A DNA stretch of 64,000 nucleotides from Deltaproteobacteria bacterium (GTDB taxonomy: Bacteria; Desulfobacterota; Desulfarculia; JACQYL01). The notes under the pieces are model-generated. The model did not search any database and was not told the origin of the DNA. It was given only the letters and a program-made list of their open reading frames with translations. Location of the stretch: assembly GCA_016208165.1 (NCBI GenBank), contig JACQYL010000026.1, positions 7,228 to 71,227 on the forward strand, read 5' to 3'. This document shows positions 36,220 to 45,892 of this stretch, piece by piece. The position numbers and the translations under genes were made by a program. Within the stretch, counting starts at the first letter, position 1, and every line of letters begins with the position of its first letter.

Positions 36220-36248
36220 ACTTTATTCAAAAGACAGGTTAAAGTCAA
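36220..36248 (-). promoter_or_regulatory. Sigma-70 promoter upstream of the glycosyltransferase/T2SS genes
   Basis: On the minus strand TTGACT (36243-36248) and TAAAGT (36220-36225) are 17 bases apart, with a short leader to the ATG at 36179. It lies in the 151-base gap 36180-36330, the largest break in the leftward run between ftsZ and gspD. It probably drives the two surface-glycan genes and the T2SS set. Confidence 0.55.
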
Positions 36249-36330
36249 TCTTCCGCGGAGGCGGCAAGGCCTCGAACAACCTCCGGCCAAGAGGAATCAA
36301 GTGCTGAAATCGATTCAATCACTCGGATTT

Positions 36331-38091
36331 TCAGACGCCGGGCACAGCCGCGTTCCCGCACAGCCCGCAACGATTGCAGGTCTCCGGGATACAGTCGGGA
36401 GAAGTCTTTCCGCTCATGGCGCGGCTATGCTCCGAAACGAGGTACGCTTTCTTAACGCCAGTGTGGATGAAATCCCAGGGAAGCGTCTCCGTGTACTCTC
36501 TCCGACGATAGACGAAGAAATCCGGATTGAAGGGGACATTCTTGAACGTTTCCCACCACCGTCCTTCATTTGAGTGAACGGCGGCGAGCACTTGGCCCGC
36601 CCGTCGGTCGCCCAATGAAAAAAAGGCTTGTATATACGACCACTTGGGAACTTCCGCGGAGAAGGAAACGCTCTTGGTGCTCCGCATCTGCCCTTGAATC
36701 AAGCGAAGTTTCTTCTTAAGAGCGTCCACGCGATCCATGGCCTCCCATTGGAACGGCGTTTGCGCCTTTGGCACAAAGCAATTGACGCTCGCGCCGATTC
36801 TAGGGAATCCCCGGTCCTTTTTGCGAAATTTCTTCAGCGCGTGAACGATTCGTTTAAGAAGAGCATGGATGGCATGAACGTCATCGAGTGTCTCTGTGGG
36901 AAGCCCTACCATGAAGTAGAGCTTTATGGAACTCAGATCCGCCTCCGTTAGTCTGGCCACTGCGGCAATGATCTCATCCTCCGACAGTTTCTTGTTCAGA
37001 ACGTTCCTCAACCGCTGAGAACCTGCTTCCGGGGCGATGGCTACACTTTTCTGGCCGCAAGCTCTCAACAACGTCAGAAGTTCATCGCTCGCGGCGTCCC
37101 CCCGGAGAGAAGACGTGGTCGCCTCGGCTCCGATGTGTTGGATATGCTTCAGAATGAGCGTCGTTTCGGGCAGATCGCCCAAGGCGGGGCAAATCAGGCC
37201 GAACCGGGAAACCGACTCGGAGAGATCGGTCAGCATGGAAGAGAGGCGGTCCTCGCTGTGGGATCGTGGAGGCCTGTACAAGTGACCCGCCGCACAGAAG
37301 CGACATCCTCGACCGCAGCCTTTTCCGATTTCCAGCAGCGCCGTGTTGCTGAATTCCGTATCAGGCGTGGTAATGGCGGTCTTAGGAATGGGCGCCGAGA
37401 CAAGGTTCGTTCTGGCAAGCGTTACACGCTCCGGCGCCGCTTCGCGCGATTCCCTGCCTTCGATCGTCCCGTCTTCCCGGTAGTGTTCAGTGTAATAGGA
37501 GGGTACGTACCATCCGGTCAGACGGCAAGCTTGTTTCAAAATGGGTTCACGATCATGGGGTACGGATCGCGCCTGTCGCAGGAGTTCGATAAGCTCGGGA
37601 ACCAGGCGCTCGCCGTCACCCAACCCCAGAAGATCGAAAAAAGCGGCCAGGGGCTCGGGATTCAGGGAAATTGCGATGCCCCCGGCCACTAGGAGGGGAC
37701 CCGGTCCGTTCCTTTGGGAGGAGAGTAAAGGCACACGGGCCAGATCGAGAAGCCGTAATACATTGAGATAGTCGTTCTCGAACGATATCGAGAACGCCAA
37801 CACGTCGTACCGCGAAACTTCGGTTTGGGACTCCATGGTCAGTAACGAGGCGCCCGACCGCTCATATAACCCCGTTTCGTCATCATCCGGCAGAAACGCG
37901 CGTTCGCAAACAAAGTCGTCCTGGTCATTTAGCCAGCCGTACACCGATTGAAAACCCAGGTTCGACATCCCGATATGATAGCGATTGGGATACATCAGGG
38001 CTACACGGATTCTTCCTCCGGGGTCCTTGAAAACCGTTCCTTGTTCTCCGGCAAGGCGCTTTCGGTAATATTCACGAAGCTTCCACGACAT
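36331..38091 (-). CDS. B12-binding-type radical-SAM protein (TIGR03960-like)
   Basis: A 586-residue protein. Residues 25-190 resemble a cobalamin-binding-like domain (ALMYPNRYHIGMSNLGFQSVY). The radical-SAM motif CGRGCRFC lies in EIGKGCGRGCRFCAAGHLYRPPR. A C-terminal segment has CIPETCNRCGLC, a possible extra cluster site. Such proteins are widespread in anaerobes and have no agreed function. The gene starts nine bases after the ftsZ stop and is likely co-transcribed with the division genes. Confidence 0.85.
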   Translation of the reverse strand: MSWKLREYYRKRLAGEQGTVFKDPGGRIRVALMYPNRYHIGMSNLGFQSVYGWLNDQDDFVCERAFLPDDDETGLYERSGASLLTMESQTEVSRYDVLAFSISFENDYLNVLRLLDLARVPLLSSQRNGPGPLLVAGGIAISLNPEPLAAFFDLLGLGDGERLVPELIELLRQARSVPHDREPILKQACRLTGWYVPSYYTEHYREDGTIEGRESREAAPERVTLARTNLVSAPIPKTAITTPDTEFSNTALLEIGKGCGRGCRFCAAGHLYRPPRSHSEDRLSSMLTDLSESVSRFGLICPALGDLPETTLILKHIQHIGAEATTSSLRGDAASDELLTLLRACGQKSVAIAPEAGSQRLRNVLNKKLSEDEIIAAVARLTEADLSSIKLYFMVGLPTETLDDVHAIHALLKRIVHALKKFRKKDRGFPRIGASVNCFVPKAQTPFQWEAMDRVDALKKKLRLIQGQMRSTKSVSFSAEVPKWSYIQAFFSLGDRRAGQVLAAVHSNEGRWWETFKNVPFNPDFFVYRRREYTETLPWDFIHTGVKKAYLVSEHSRAMSGKTSPDCIPETCNRCGLCGNAAVPGV

Positions 38092-38100
38092 CGAGAGGCC

Positions 38101-39264
38101 CTAATCGGCCTGCTTTCTCAAGAAAGTAGGCTCGTCATAATAGCCCTCGTCGAACTGAAAATCGTTCTCCGACTCGAGGTGGTGCGAGTCTTGACCTACC
38201 GCCGTTTTTAGCCGTTTGCGCATCCTGACGTGGGTCGGTACCTCCAGCTCTTTGGATTCCGCCGTCTCTTTCCTGCTCACGGGCTTCAGTTTGGTTTCCG
38301 GTTTGTCTTTGATTCCCGTAGCAATGACCGTAATTCGGATCTCGTCCTCGAGATTCTCGTCAAACACCGCGCCCCAGATGATGTTCGCGTCTTCGTGGGC
38401 CGCCTGCTGTATGAAAGAGGAAGCCTCTTGCACTTCCTGCATCAACAAGTCGCTGGAAGATGTCATATTTACGAGCAGACCGCGCGCGCCTTCAACGGAA
38501 ACGTCATCCAAAAGCGGACTCGACACGGCTGCCTGGGCCGCGTCCATCGCCCGGTTTTCTCCTTTGCCCACTCCGGTTCCCATAAGAGCGATTCCCATTT
38601 CGCCCATGATGGTTCTCACGTCGGCAAAGTCGAGGTTGATGAGTCCGGGGACCATGATAAGATCGCTAATGCCTTTGACCGCATAGTACAGCACGTCATC
38701 GGCTTTCTTCAACATTTCCTTGAAGGTAGCGCCCTTTGGGGCCAGCGCGATGAGCCGATCGTTGGGAATGGTGATAAGCGTGTCCACCACCTCTTTCAAG
38801 TTGTCAATCCCTTCCTGTGATTGCATCAAGCGTTTCTTACCCTCAAAGGAAAACGGTTTGGTAACTACGGCAACCGTCAATGCGCCGAGTTCTTTGGCGA
38901 TCTCCGCTATCACGGGTGCTCCGCCGGTGCCGGTTCCTCCGCCCAGGCCTGCTGTAATGAAAACCATGTCTGAATCTTTCAGCGCCTCGCGGAGTTTGTG
39001 GCTGTCTTCCAAAGCAGCTTCACGGCCTCGCTGCGGTTCCGCGCCGGCTCCGAGTCCTTTGGTCAGGTTGCATCCCAACTGGATTCGCCCGTCCGCCAAC
39101 GATGTTTCCAGCGCTTGCATGTCGGTGTTCGCCGCCAGAAATTCGACGCCCATCAGCCGGGACTCGATCATGTTGTTGATGGCGTTCCCCCCACCACCTC
39201 CAATGCCGATGACTTTGATCCTGGCACCGCTTGCGGGATTGTTCGGTTCAAACTTTACGGTCAT
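38101..39264 (-). CDS. ftsZ: Cell division GTPase FtsZ
   Basis: A 387-residue tubulin homologue with the GTP-binding signature [13 protein letters not shown] and the [15 protein letters not shown] start. It forms the division ring. The C-terminal tail carries a DEPTFLRKQ-type peptide that binds FtsA. GGGGAGGAG directly upstream fixes ATG 39264 over an upstream in-frame ATG at 39324. Confidence 0.98.
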   Translation of the reverse strand: MTVKFEPNNPASGARIKVIGIGGGGGNAINNMIESRLMGVEFLAANTDMQALETSLADGRIQLGCNLTKGLGAGAEPQRGREAALEDSHKLREALKDSDMVFITAGLGGGTGTGGAPVIAEIAKELGALTVAVVTKPFSFEGKKRLMQSQEGIDNLKEVVDTLITIPNDRLIALAPKGATFKEMLKKADDVLYYAVKGISDLIMVPGLINLDFADVRTIMGEMGIALMGTGVGKGENRAMDAAQAAVSSPLLDDVSVEGARGLLVNMTSSSDLLMQEVQEASSFIQQAAHEDANIIWGAVFDENLEDEIRITVIATGIKDKPETKLKPVSRKETAESKELEVPTHVRMRKRLKTAVGQDSHHLESENDFQFDEGYYDEPTFLRKQAD

Positions 39265-39302
39265 GGTTTCTCCTCCCCTTTTTTTGTGACGGCTGCTAGG
39301 GT

Positions 39303-40523
39303 TTAAATAATGTCCTGAATCCATTTCTTCATCCGGCCTAACACGCGGTTGAAGATATTTTTGTCTCGAATCCTGAATTTTTTGCCCGGCTTGGCGCGTT
39401 TTCCATACAGCACCAGACCAACGCCCGTGGCGTACATAGGACTGTTGACAATGTCGACCAGTCCGCCGATGGAGTGCGGATAGCCGCGGCGAACCGGCAG
39501 ATTGAAAACCTGTTCGGCTACCTCCGGAATCCCGGGCAGTAGGGAAGAACCTCCCGTGAGTACGATCCCGGATACGGGAAGATCCTCGTATCCGGATCGG
39601 ATCATTTCCCTTTGAATAAGTGTGAATACTTCCTCGACGCGAGGCTCCAGGATATCTCCAAGAATTCTTCTCGATATCTTCCTGGTCCTGCCGCTGCCCG
39701 CGCTGGGCACTTCAATAACGTCATCCTTGCTGATCATGGACGTGAGCGCACATCCGTACCGTTTCTTGATGATTTCCGCTTCTATTTCCGGCGTGCGCAA
39801 CCCTACTGCGATGTCGTGAGTCAGGTTGTTTCCGCCTAAAGCCAGCACGGAAGTGTGTCTGACGCTGTTTCCGGAGAATATGGCCAGATCCGTTGTCCCG
39901 CCTCCGAAATCGACCAAGGCGACGCCCAGATCCCGTTCCTCGGGCGTGAGCACCGCTTCGGAGGATGCGATGGGCTCGAGCACGATGTCGCAGACGTCCA
40001 ATCCCGCACGGTTGGCGCATTTTATGATATTGTGGGCCGATGTGGCGGCAGCGGTGACCATATGCACCCGAGCCTCGAGACGCACGCCCGAAATACCGAT
40101 GGGATCTCGTATGCCGCCTTCATCATCCACGATAAACTCCTGCGGGATGATATGGATGACCTCACGATCCATTGGAATGGCCACGGCCCGGGCTGTGTCG
40201 ATCACCCGATCCACGTCGGACTGGGTTACCTCTTTGTTCTTTATTGCGATCACGCCGATGCTGTTGAACCCTTTAATGTGGCCTCCGGCGATACCGGCAT
40301 ACACTTCGGTGACTTCACATCCGGCCATCAGTTCCGCTTCTTCCACAGCCTTTCGAATGGACTCGACGGTGTCTTCAATATTGACCACCACCCCTTTGCG
40401 CAAACCGACGGAAGGGTGCGACCCCAAGCCGACGATGTTTATCGTTTTTTCCGTGACTTCCCCCACGACCGCGCAGATCTTGGTGGTCCCTATGTCCAGC
40501 CCGACGATCAGTTCATTTTTCAT
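39303..40523 (-). CDS. ftsA: Cell division protein FtsA
   Basis: A 406-residue actin-like protein: [16 protein letters not shown] at phosphate 1, [13 protein letters not shown] at phosphate 2 and [14 protein letters not shown] at the adenosine site, with a C-terminal amphipathic helix ([10 protein letters not shown]) for membrane attachment. It tethers FtsZ to the membrane. It overlaps ftsQ by four bases. Confidence 0.97.
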   Translation of the reverse strand: MKNELIVGLDIGTTKICAVVGEVTEKTINIVGLGSHPSVGLRKGVVVNIEDTVESIRKAVEEAELMAGCEVTEVYAGIAGGHIKGFNSIGVIAIKNKEVTQSDVDRVIDTARAVAIPMDREVIHIIPQEFIVDDEGGIRDPIGISGVRLEARVHMVTAAATSAHNIIKCANRAGLDVCDIVLEPIASSEAVLTPEERDLGVALVDFGGGTTDLAIFSGNSVRHTSVLALGGNNLTHDIAVGLRTPEIEAEIIKKRYGCALTSMISKDDVIEVPSAGSGRTRKISRRILGDILEPRVEEVFTLIQREMIRSGYEDLPVSGIVLTGGSSLLPGIPEVAEQVFNLPVRRGYPHSIGGLVDIVNSPMYATGVGLVLYGKRAKPGKKFRIRDKNIFNRVLGRMKKWIQDII

Positions 40524-41359
40524 GCTTGCTCCATACTCTCTTTCAACTTGCGGTATTCCACGATCGCCTGATCCTCGTAGTCGAGGTCGATCGATTGAAT
40601 GAGCCGCCAGTGATCTTTCCCATTCAGATCTTCCATCACCTCGGCAAGTCGGCTGAACTTATTCGAATACGAATCTAGGCCAAGCCGGATGTGAACATGG
40701 TCACGAGTGATGAGCACCAGGGCCCCATCTTTCTCCACATGGATCTCGGAGACCGCTGTGGGGATCACGGGAGAGGTTTTATTCTCCAGCAACTGCAGAA
40801 CGGCCAGAATCCGTTCCAGAGTATGGATACGGCCTGAGCGGTCGGGCTCGAAATCGTCACTGGAAGCTCCGGTCACGATCGGATAATTCATCGAGTCGCC
40901 GACTTCGATGGTTTTGAACGGCACGCCGTTTCCATCCATGTAATAAAGGGAGTCCAGGTTAGCCAGGGCGACCGGCCGCCGTTCCCAGACTCGAACCCAC
41001 AACTCGTCCGGAAGTTCACGGCGCACCATGGCCTTTTCGATCCAGGGCTCCGACTGAATCCGTTCGGCCGCCTTTTTCAGGTCCATCCCCAAAACACTCG
41101 TTCGGCTGTCAACTCCCATGAGTGCGATGATTCGTTTGTCATTGACCCGCTCGCAGCCTACCAGCGTTACACCCGAGAGTCTGAAATAGGGTAATTCGAG
41201 CGCGTATTCATAGAACCACAACAGGCCCATGCTGGCTGAAACGCCTATGAACGCAACGCCCAGTAGGCGGACCAGGAACACCAGTATCCTTGGCGCCATG
41301 AGCCCTCGATGGACCTTGGTTACGTAACGGTTTCTTTTGTCTCTAGGAAATCTTTTCAT
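40520..41359 (-). CDS. ftsQ: Cell division protein FtsQ/DivIB
   Basis: A 279-residue bitopic protein from ATG 41359. A basic cytoplasmic N-terminus and one membrane helix (about 28-50) precede the POTRA domain (YFRLSGVTLVGCERVNDKRI) and the FtsQ beta domain (LPDELWVRVWERRPVAL). It links early and late divisome proteins. ATG 41401 would overlap murB more extensively and is less likely. Confidence 0.93.
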   Translation of the reverse strand: MKRFPRDKRNRYVTKVHRGLMAPRILVFLVRLLGVAFIGVSASMGLLWFYEYALELPYFRLSGVTLVGCERVNDKRIIALMGVDSRTSVLGMDLKKAAERIQSEPWIEKAMVRRELPDELWVRVWERRPVALANLDSLYYMDGNGVPFKTIEVGDSMNYPIVTGASSDDFEPDRSGRIHTLERILAVLQLLENKTSPVIPTAVSEIHVEKDGALVLITRDHVHIRLGLDSYSNKFSRLAEVMEDLNGKDHWRLIQSIDLDYEDQAIVEYRKLKESMEQA

Positions 41360-42317
41360 AGGATAAAGCCGTTTCCGACGCAGCCTTTCCATTGGCGCCA
41401 AACGACCCCAAAAAGACGATCTCAGGGATCAAACGGACACCAAGTTGATCATGAACGTCCCGTCGGATTCTTTGAATCAAGCGAAAGATATCGGTCGCCG
41501 TGGCGCTCCCCTCATTCAAGATGAAATTGGCGTGTTTCTCGCTCACCACCGCCGCACCTTCACGAGTTCCTTTCAGCCCCGCCTGTTCAATGAGCCGACC
41601 TGCCGCGAATCCGGGAGGATTTCGGAATACACTTCCGGCGGAGCGCTTGCCGATGGGCTGAGTCTGTAGGCGCTTTTTCATGAGTCCGCGGATTTCCCTT
41701 CTGATGCAATCCGGGTCCCGTGCCTCCACTTTCAAGGCCGCGCGGACGACAACGGCGCCTTCAGGAAGATCCAGGTTTCGATACGAGAAGCTCAATTCGT
41801 TTCCGTAAAAACGGAGGCAGCCCTCGTCCCTGGTCACCCACTCAATCCACAGGACCACGTCTTTCATCTCGCCCGCGGCCGTACCCGCGTTCATCCTGAC
41901 CGATCCGCCGATGGAGCCCGGAATGCCCGCAGCGAATTCGAACCCGCCGAAACCGTGCTGAAGCAGAAAGCGTTGCACCATGGAAAGATGCGCTCCTGCA
42001 CCGGCAACACATACAACGGTCCCCGAGGGTTCCCGCTCGAAATGTGCGCTGGTAAATCCGTCCTTCAGAAGGATTACCACCCCGTCGAAACCGGAATCCG
42101 AAACCAGCAGGTTGGTGCCTTCTCCTAAGGGAAACGCTGCCATGCCGGTGTCGGCCAGAAAACCCAACAACGCTCTGACCTCGTGTACGTCGGCCGGCCG
42201 CGCCACGGCCCACGCCCGGCCTCCAACCCGAAGACTGGTGTACCTGCCGAGCGGCACTTCGAAGTCCACCCGGTCCTTCAAAAGCCTCTTGAGCGATGTT
42301 TTATGCCCGGACTGCAT
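41343..42317 (-). CDS. murB: UDP-N-acetylenolpyruvoylglucosamine reductase
   Basis: A 324-residue FAD enzyme: YTSLRVGGRAWAVARP at the start, PLGEGTNLLVSD, AGIPGSIGGSVRMNAGTAAGEM and the catalytic GSVFRNP serine region, with a C-terminal glutamate in NEGSATATD. It reduces enolpyruvyl-UDP-GlcNAc to UDP-MurNAc with NADPH. ATG 42317 is preferred to TTG 42335. The gene overlaps murC by 17 bases. Confidence 0.95.
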   Translation of the reverse strand: MQSGHKTSLKRLLKDRVDFEVPLGRYTSLRVGGRAWAVARPADVHEVRALLGFLADTGMAAFPLGEGTNLLVSDSGFDGVVILLKDGFTSAHFEREPSGTVVCVAGAGAHLSMVQRFLLQHGFGGFEFAAGIPGSIGGSVRMNAGTAAGEMKDVVLWIEWVTRDEGCLRFYGNELSFSYRNLDLPEGAVVVRAALKVEARDPDCIRREIRGLMKKRLQTQPIGKRSAGSVFRNPPGFAAGRLIEQAGLKGTREGAAVVSEKHANFILNEGSATATDIFRLIQRIRRDVHDQLGVRLIPEIVFLGSFGANGKAASETALSYEKIS

Positions 42318-43695
42318 TTTCCATTTTCTGTTCAAGGAACTTCAATCCAACCTCGTAGACATTGCCCGCTCCCATGGTGAGCAGCAGATCGCCCGGACGG
42401 CAGAAAGACACCAGATGCTCGACGATTTCGGCATCGTTTTCGAGAAAAAGCACGTCCCGATGGCCGTGATCGCGGATTCCTTCGAACATTCTATGTCCGT
42501 TCACGTCCTTGATGGGCTTTTCGCCTGCCGGATAAATCTCCGTGATGACCAGATGATCCGCCTGGTAGAAAGACTTGACGAATTCATCGTGCAGGTGAAA
42601 GCTCCGGCTGTATCGGTGCGGCTGGAAAACCGCCACGATCCGCCTCTCTTTCCAGGAACTCTGAACCGCCTCGAGCGTGGCCTTGATCTCCGTGGGATGG
42701 TGCGCGTAGTCGTCAACAACCATCACCTCGTCCACGGACCCCAGGATTTCAAGGCGGCGCTGGACCTGGCCTAGACGCTGGAGGCTTTCCGCGGCGGACT
42801 CGAAGGAGACGTCCAGCTCCATGCCCACACAGATCGCGGCAAGAGCGTTGAACATGTTGTGTATGCCCGGAAGGTTCAGAGTGATCGGTCCCATGTCCCG
42901 GTCTCCGGCCATCACACGAAAGGAGGTGGTGGGCCCCCGCTGCTTAACGTCAAAGGCCCTGACGTCCGCCTGAGCCGAAAGCCCATACGTGACCATTCTT
43001 CTGTGCACGTGAGGAATAAGATCCTGGAGCCCGGGGTTGTCCAGACAGAGCACGCTGAGCCCATAAAAAGGTACTTTGTCGATAAACTCCAGGAACGCCT
43101 GTTTAATCTCGTCCAGACTGCCGTAGTAATCCAGGTGTTCGGCGTCCAGATTGGTGACCACTACCACGGCGGGAGACAGTCGCAGAAAGGAGCCGTCGCT
43201 CTCGTCCGCCTCGGCGACCATGATGTCACTCTGACCCAGGCGGGCGCTGCTGCCGAAAGTCGAGAGGCGGCCGCCTATCACCACGGTGGGGTCCAACCCT
43301 GCGTTGGTCAGCACTTGGGCTACCAGACTTGTAGTCGTTGTTTTGCCGTGGGCGCCGGCTACGGCGATGCCGTATTTCGTACGCATCAGTTCGGAAAGCA
43401 TTTCAGCGCGTTTGATCACCGGGATTTTCAGTCGACGGGCCTCCTGGACTTCCACATTGTCCTCTTTCACGGCGGATGAGATCACCACTACTTCCGCATC
43501 ACGCACGTGGTCCGCCTGATGGCCGATATGGATCTCCGCTCCGAGGCCGGTAAGGCGACGAACGATCTGGGAGTCCTTCATGTCCGAGCCGCGAACTCGA
43601 AATCCCTGGTTCAGAAGCACTTCCGCAATGCCGCTCATGCCCGAGCCGCCAATGCCCACAAAGTGCAGATTCCTTATTTTAGTGCGTCTCATCAT
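42301..43695 (-). CDS. murC: UDP-N-acetylmuramate-L-alanine ligase
   Basis: A 464-residue Mur ligase: HFVGIGGSGMSGIAEVL at the UDP-binding N-terminus, ATP loop GAHGKTTTTSL, and YAHHPTEI in the C-terminal domain. It adds L-Ala to UDP-MurNAc. Adjacent ATGs at 43695 and 43692 overlap the murG end. Confidence 0.97.
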   Translation of the reverse strand: MMRRTKIRNLHFVGIGGSGMSGIAEVLLNQGFRVRGSDMKDSQIVRRLTGLGAEIHIGHQADHVRDAEVVVISSAVKEDNVEVQEARRLKIPVIKRAEMLSELMRTKYGIAVAGAHGKTTTTSLVAQVLTNAGLDPTVVIGGRLSTFGSSARLGQSDIMVAEADESDGSFLRLSPAVVVVTNLDAEHLDYYGSLDEIKQAFLEFIDKVPFYGLSVLCLDNPGLQDLIPHVHRRMVTYGLSAQADVRAFDVKQRGPTTSFRVMAGDRDMGPITLNLPGIHNMFNALAAICVGMELDVSFESAAESLQRLGQVQRRLEILGSVDEVMVVDDYAHHPTEIKATLEAVQSSWKERRIVAVFQPHRYSRSFHLHDEFVKSFYQADHLVITEIYPAGEKPIKDVNGHRMFEGIRDHGHRDVLFLENDAEIVEHLVSFCRPGDLLLTMGAGNVYEVGLKFLEQKMENAVRA

Positions 43696-44767
43696 CGGGC
43701 AGATACTCCAAGCAAGCCGCAACCGCATCTTCGACCGCGTTGGGGCGGCTCAGTCCCCGGGCGTTTACAGCCATCTCCAACAAGCGAGATCGGTCGCCTA
43801 TCAGTTCATCCAACACCTTTGCCAAACTCTCGGCGCTGAGTTCGCTTTCCAACAGTACACGCGCAGCTCCCCGTTTTTCCCAGACCCGTGCGTTTTCTTC
43901 CTGGTGGTTGTGAGAAGCAAAGGGATAGGGGATAAGAATCGCTCCGCGTCCCACCTGCGCGATCTCGGCCAGGCTGGTGGCTCCCGCGCGCCCCAGCACG
44001 AGATCCGCCGAGGAGACAGCTTCAGCCATGTCCCGGATGAAAGCTTCGACCCGGGCTTCGCAACCGATGTTCTCGTAGGCCCCGCGCACCAAATCCAAGT
44101 CCTCTTGACCGGCTTGATGTGTAACGCGCACGGCCCGATGATCCATGATCATCATCCTAATCGCTTCAGGCGCCACGGTATTGATGGCGTGCGCGCCTTG
44201 GCTTCCGCCCGTAATCAACACGTGGGTCATAGAAGGGTCCCTTCTGTCCGGACAGTGCAGGAACGGCTTTCTGACAGGGTTGCCCGTCACTTTGGCGAGT
44301 CCCTCGGGAAAGTAGTCCAGTGATTCGTCGTATGAAACGAGCACCGCTCGCGCAAACCGCGCCAACCACCGGTTGGTCAGTCCGGGTCTGGCATTCTGTT
44401 CCTGCAGGATCAATGGAATTCCCATCAGATATGCTGCGAGGCCCACCGGTCCGGAGGAATAGCCGCCCAGGCCGATCACCAGAGAAGGGCGAAGCCTTCG
44501 AAGCAGAAAAACGCTTTCAAAGATGCCCTGAACCACTTTGAAAAAGGCCCCCGCTTTTCTGAAACCGCGTTTATTGGTAAGACCCGTTGTCGAGATGGTC
44601 TCTAATGGGTATCCTGTCTCTTTCAACACTCGTTGCTCGAGTTGCCGGCCGGTCCCGATAAACGTGATCGGTATCTCTGCTGTTCGCATCCGGAAATCTT
44701 CAGCCATGGCCAGGCCGGGAAACAAATGCCCGCCCGTTCCCCCACCGGCGAATACGAGCCCCGCCAT
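43679..44767 (-). CDS. murG: UDP-N-acetylglucosamine transferase MurG
   Basis: A 362-residue GT28 enzyme: FAGGGTGGHLFPGLAMA at the N-terminus, GGYSSGPVGLAAYLMGIPL, and the donor-site segments TGGSQGAHAIN and GRAGATSLAEIA. It converts lipid I to lipid II on the inner face of the membrane. It starts one base after the ftsW stop. Confidence 0.97.
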   Translation of the reverse strand: MAGLVFAGGGTGGHLFPGLAMAEDFRMRTAEIPITFIGTGRQLEQRVLKETGYPLETISTTGLTNKRGFRKAGAFFKVVQGIFESVFLLRRLRPSLVIGLGGYSSGPVGLAAYLMGIPLILQEQNARPGLTNRWLARFARAVLVSYDESLDYFPEGLAKVTGNPVRKPFLHCPDRRDPSMTHVLITGGSQGAHAINTVAPEAIRMMIMDHRAVRVTHQAGQEDLDLVRGAYENIGCEARVEAFIRDMAEAVSSADLVLGRAGATSLAEIAQVGRGAILIPYPFASHNHQEENARVWEKRGAARVLLESELSAESLAKVLDELIGDRSRLLEMAVNARGLSRPNAVEDAVAACLEYLPDDETH

Positions 44768-44768
44768 G

Positions 44769-45875
44769 TCAGCTTGCCCGCCCTTTGGATCGGATGCTGA
44801 GCAGGACTCCTACTACGCACAGATTCATCATAAGAGCCGAACCGCCATAGCTCATAAACGGGAGCGCCATGCCTTTCGTGGGAACCAAACCCATTACAAC
44901 CCAGATGTTCATGATCACCTGGAACGAAATCAGAAGGGTAAGACCGAAAGCAAGGAGCGATCCGAAGGGATCCAAGGCCTTTCTGGATATCTGTATGCCT
45001 CTCCAGAACAAAACGACGTAGAGCGCCACTGCCGCGGAGACGCCGACCAGGCCGAGTTCCTCCCCCAGGACGGAAAAAATGAAGTCCGTGTGAGGTTCGG
45101 GCAGATAGAAGAGCTTCTGCTTGCCGTCTCCGATCCCGACTCCGAAAATACCCCCGGAACCTAAGGCCAAGAACGAATGAATGATCTGAAATCCGTGGTC
45201 CAGTGGGTCCGCCCAAGGATTCAGGTAAACGAACACTCTCTTCAGACGGTAGGGCTCCATCACGATGGCCAGGGCCAGCAGACCCAAGGCTGCCGTGCCC
45301 GTAGCGAACAAGTGGAGCGTCCTGGCGCCTCCTATGAAGAGCATGGCAAAGGTAAGCAGCCCCAAAACGACAACGGTGCCGAGGTCCTTTTGCAGCAGAG
45401 CTACCAGTACGAAAAGGCCCAGAAAGATGAGGTGGGGGAGGAATCCGATCGAGAACTCCCGTACCTTTTCGCCTTTCTTTGTTAACGAGTAAGCCAGATA
45501 CACCGTGAACGCTATCTTTGCCAACTCGGAAGGCTGGAACGAGAAGCCTCCTAACCGAAGCCATCTTCGGGCTCCGCCGACCTCATAACCAATGCCGGGG
45601 AACAAGACCATTACCATCAGCGCCAGGGCCGAGATCAGCGCGGGATAAACGAGTTTTCTATGGTATTCATAGGGAATTTGGGAAAGTAGTAAGAGTCCGA
45701 GTATACCGATGCCGGCGGAGAACGTCTGCCGTTTCAGGAAATGATAGGAATCGCCATACCGTTGAAGGGCCAGGGCCGAACTCGCGCTCAACACCATAAC
45801 CACTCCGAGGCCCACCAGCGCGAAGACGGTGAGGACCAGAGAGGGATCTAGAGGCTTGAAAGGTTTGATTTTCAT
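44769..45875 (-). CDS. ftsW: Peptidoglycan glycosyltransferase FtsW
   Basis: A 368-residue SEDS protein with about ten membrane helices and the family signatures GARRWLRLGGFSFQPSELAK and SYGGSALMMNLCVVGVLLSI. It polymerises septal glycan with FtsI. It directly follows mraY with a 17-base gap; murD, usually between them, is absent. Confidence 0.96.
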   Translation of the reverse strand: MKIKPFKPLDPSLVLTVFALVGLGVVMVLSASSALALQRYGDSYHFLKRQTFSAGIGILGLLLLSQIPYEYHRKLVYPALISALALMVMVLFPGIGYEVGGARRWLRLGGFSFQPSELAKIAFTVYLAYSLTKKGEKVREFSIGFLPHLIFLGLFVLVALLQKDLGTVVVLGLLTFAMLFIGGARTLHLFATGTAALGLLALAIVMEPYRLKRVFVYLNPWADPLDHGFQIIHSFLALGSGGIFGVGIGDGKQKLFYLPEPHTDFIFSVLGEELGLVGVSAAVALYVVLFWRGIQISRKALDPFGSLLAFGLTLLISFQVIMNIWVVMGLVPTKGMALPFMSYGGSALMMNLCVVGVLLSIRSKGRAS

Positions 45876-45892
45876 GGTTCTTTGAAACTCGG

